Source: CAIQNR01 sp031972475
Lineage (GTDB): Bacteria; Babelota; Babeliae; Babelales; CAIQNR01
Reading direction: 5' to 3'
NCBI GenBank assembly: GCA_031972475.1
Contig: DALYEP010000002.1
Location: 1 to 5,708 of the forward strand
Length of the DNA stretch: 5,708 nucleotides
This document shows, piece by piece, positions 5,660 to 5,708 of this stretch (the first letter of the stretch is position 1; each line of letters begins with the position of its first letter). Made by a program: the position numbers and the translations under genes. The notes beneath the pieces are model-generated. The model was given only the letters and a program-made list of their open reading frames with translations, was not told the origin of the DNA and did no database searches.

Positions 5660-5708
5660 ATGAACCTGTTTAATAACGAGAATACAGGAGTGTTAGGTGA
5701 TAACGAAG
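5660..5708 (+). other. Possible start of a rightward gene at the window edge
   Basis: Two starts are possible and neither can be confirmed. ATG 5660 opens a frame that stays open to the edge (16 codons, beginning MNLFNNEN), but has no ribosome site; a TAG lies just upstream at 5648-5650. GTG 5697 has a good AGGAG at 5686-5690 with a 6-nt gap but only four codons in view. The leftward terminator nearby suggests instead that the neighbouring gene may lie on the other strand. Confidence 0.15.

Noticed and set aside
5508..5697. A possible integron attC site: CTAAC near 5509 and GTTAGGT near 5692, with a hairpin between them.
   Set aside because: The left box reads TGCTAAC instead of RYYYAAC, the spacing is about 190 bp, and the inner boxes do not pair. 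No cassette-like gene arrangement is seen.

Overview
The window comes from a strongly AT-rich genome (roughly one third G+C by eye). Genes are tightly packed with short overlaps, and there is a two-membrane export logic: a periplasmic binding protein next to an inner-membrane kinase. The receiver/LuxR regulator, the AHDIRSPL-type kinase and the XRE regulator with a LexA-like tail together suggest a low-GC gammaproteobacterium, perhaps of the Legionella/Coxiella group. That placement is an impression, not a demonstrated assignment.

Layout, plus strand. (1) The last 46 codons of a gene entering from the left (1-143); its tail faintly resembles the C-terminus of a class III PLP-dependent aminotransferase. 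(2) A class I SAM-dependent methyltransferase (124-810). (3) An exported PotD-like (spermidine/putrescine type) solute-binding protein (791-1879). (4) A membrane hybrid histidine kinase with an extracytoplasmic sensor and two C-terminal receiver domains (1866-4109). (5) After 39 nt, a receiver-LuxR response regulator (4149-4745). Genes 1 to 4 overlap by 20, 20 and 14 nt, which argues for one translationally coupled transcript whose promoter lies left of the window. No ABC permease or ATPase is present, so the binding protein is more likely the ligand-reading half of a sensor than a transport component.

Minus strand. An XRE regulator with a degenerate S24/LexA-like C-terminal domain (5350-4742) ends tail-to-tail with the response regulator, overlapping it by 4 nt. 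Immediately upstream of its start codon is a perfect 8+4+8 inverted repeat (5362-5381), a good candidate operator. A consensus -35 element pointing the other way begins 5 nt beyond it.

Right end (5351-5708). There is no convincing complete gene. This stretch holds the regulator's promoter/operator region, then four inverted repeats in about 120 nt (5466-5586). The rightmost is a plausible leftward intrinsic terminator. At the window edge there may be the start of a rightward gene.

Working model (inference): a periplasmic PotD-like protein binds a small molecule, perhaps an amine, and reports it to the hybrid kinase, which controls the LuxR-type regulator. The co-transcribed methyltransferase and possible aminotransferase could make or modify the ligand, giving a synthesis-and-sensing cassette. 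The XRE gene may be an unrelated neighbour or a second regulator.
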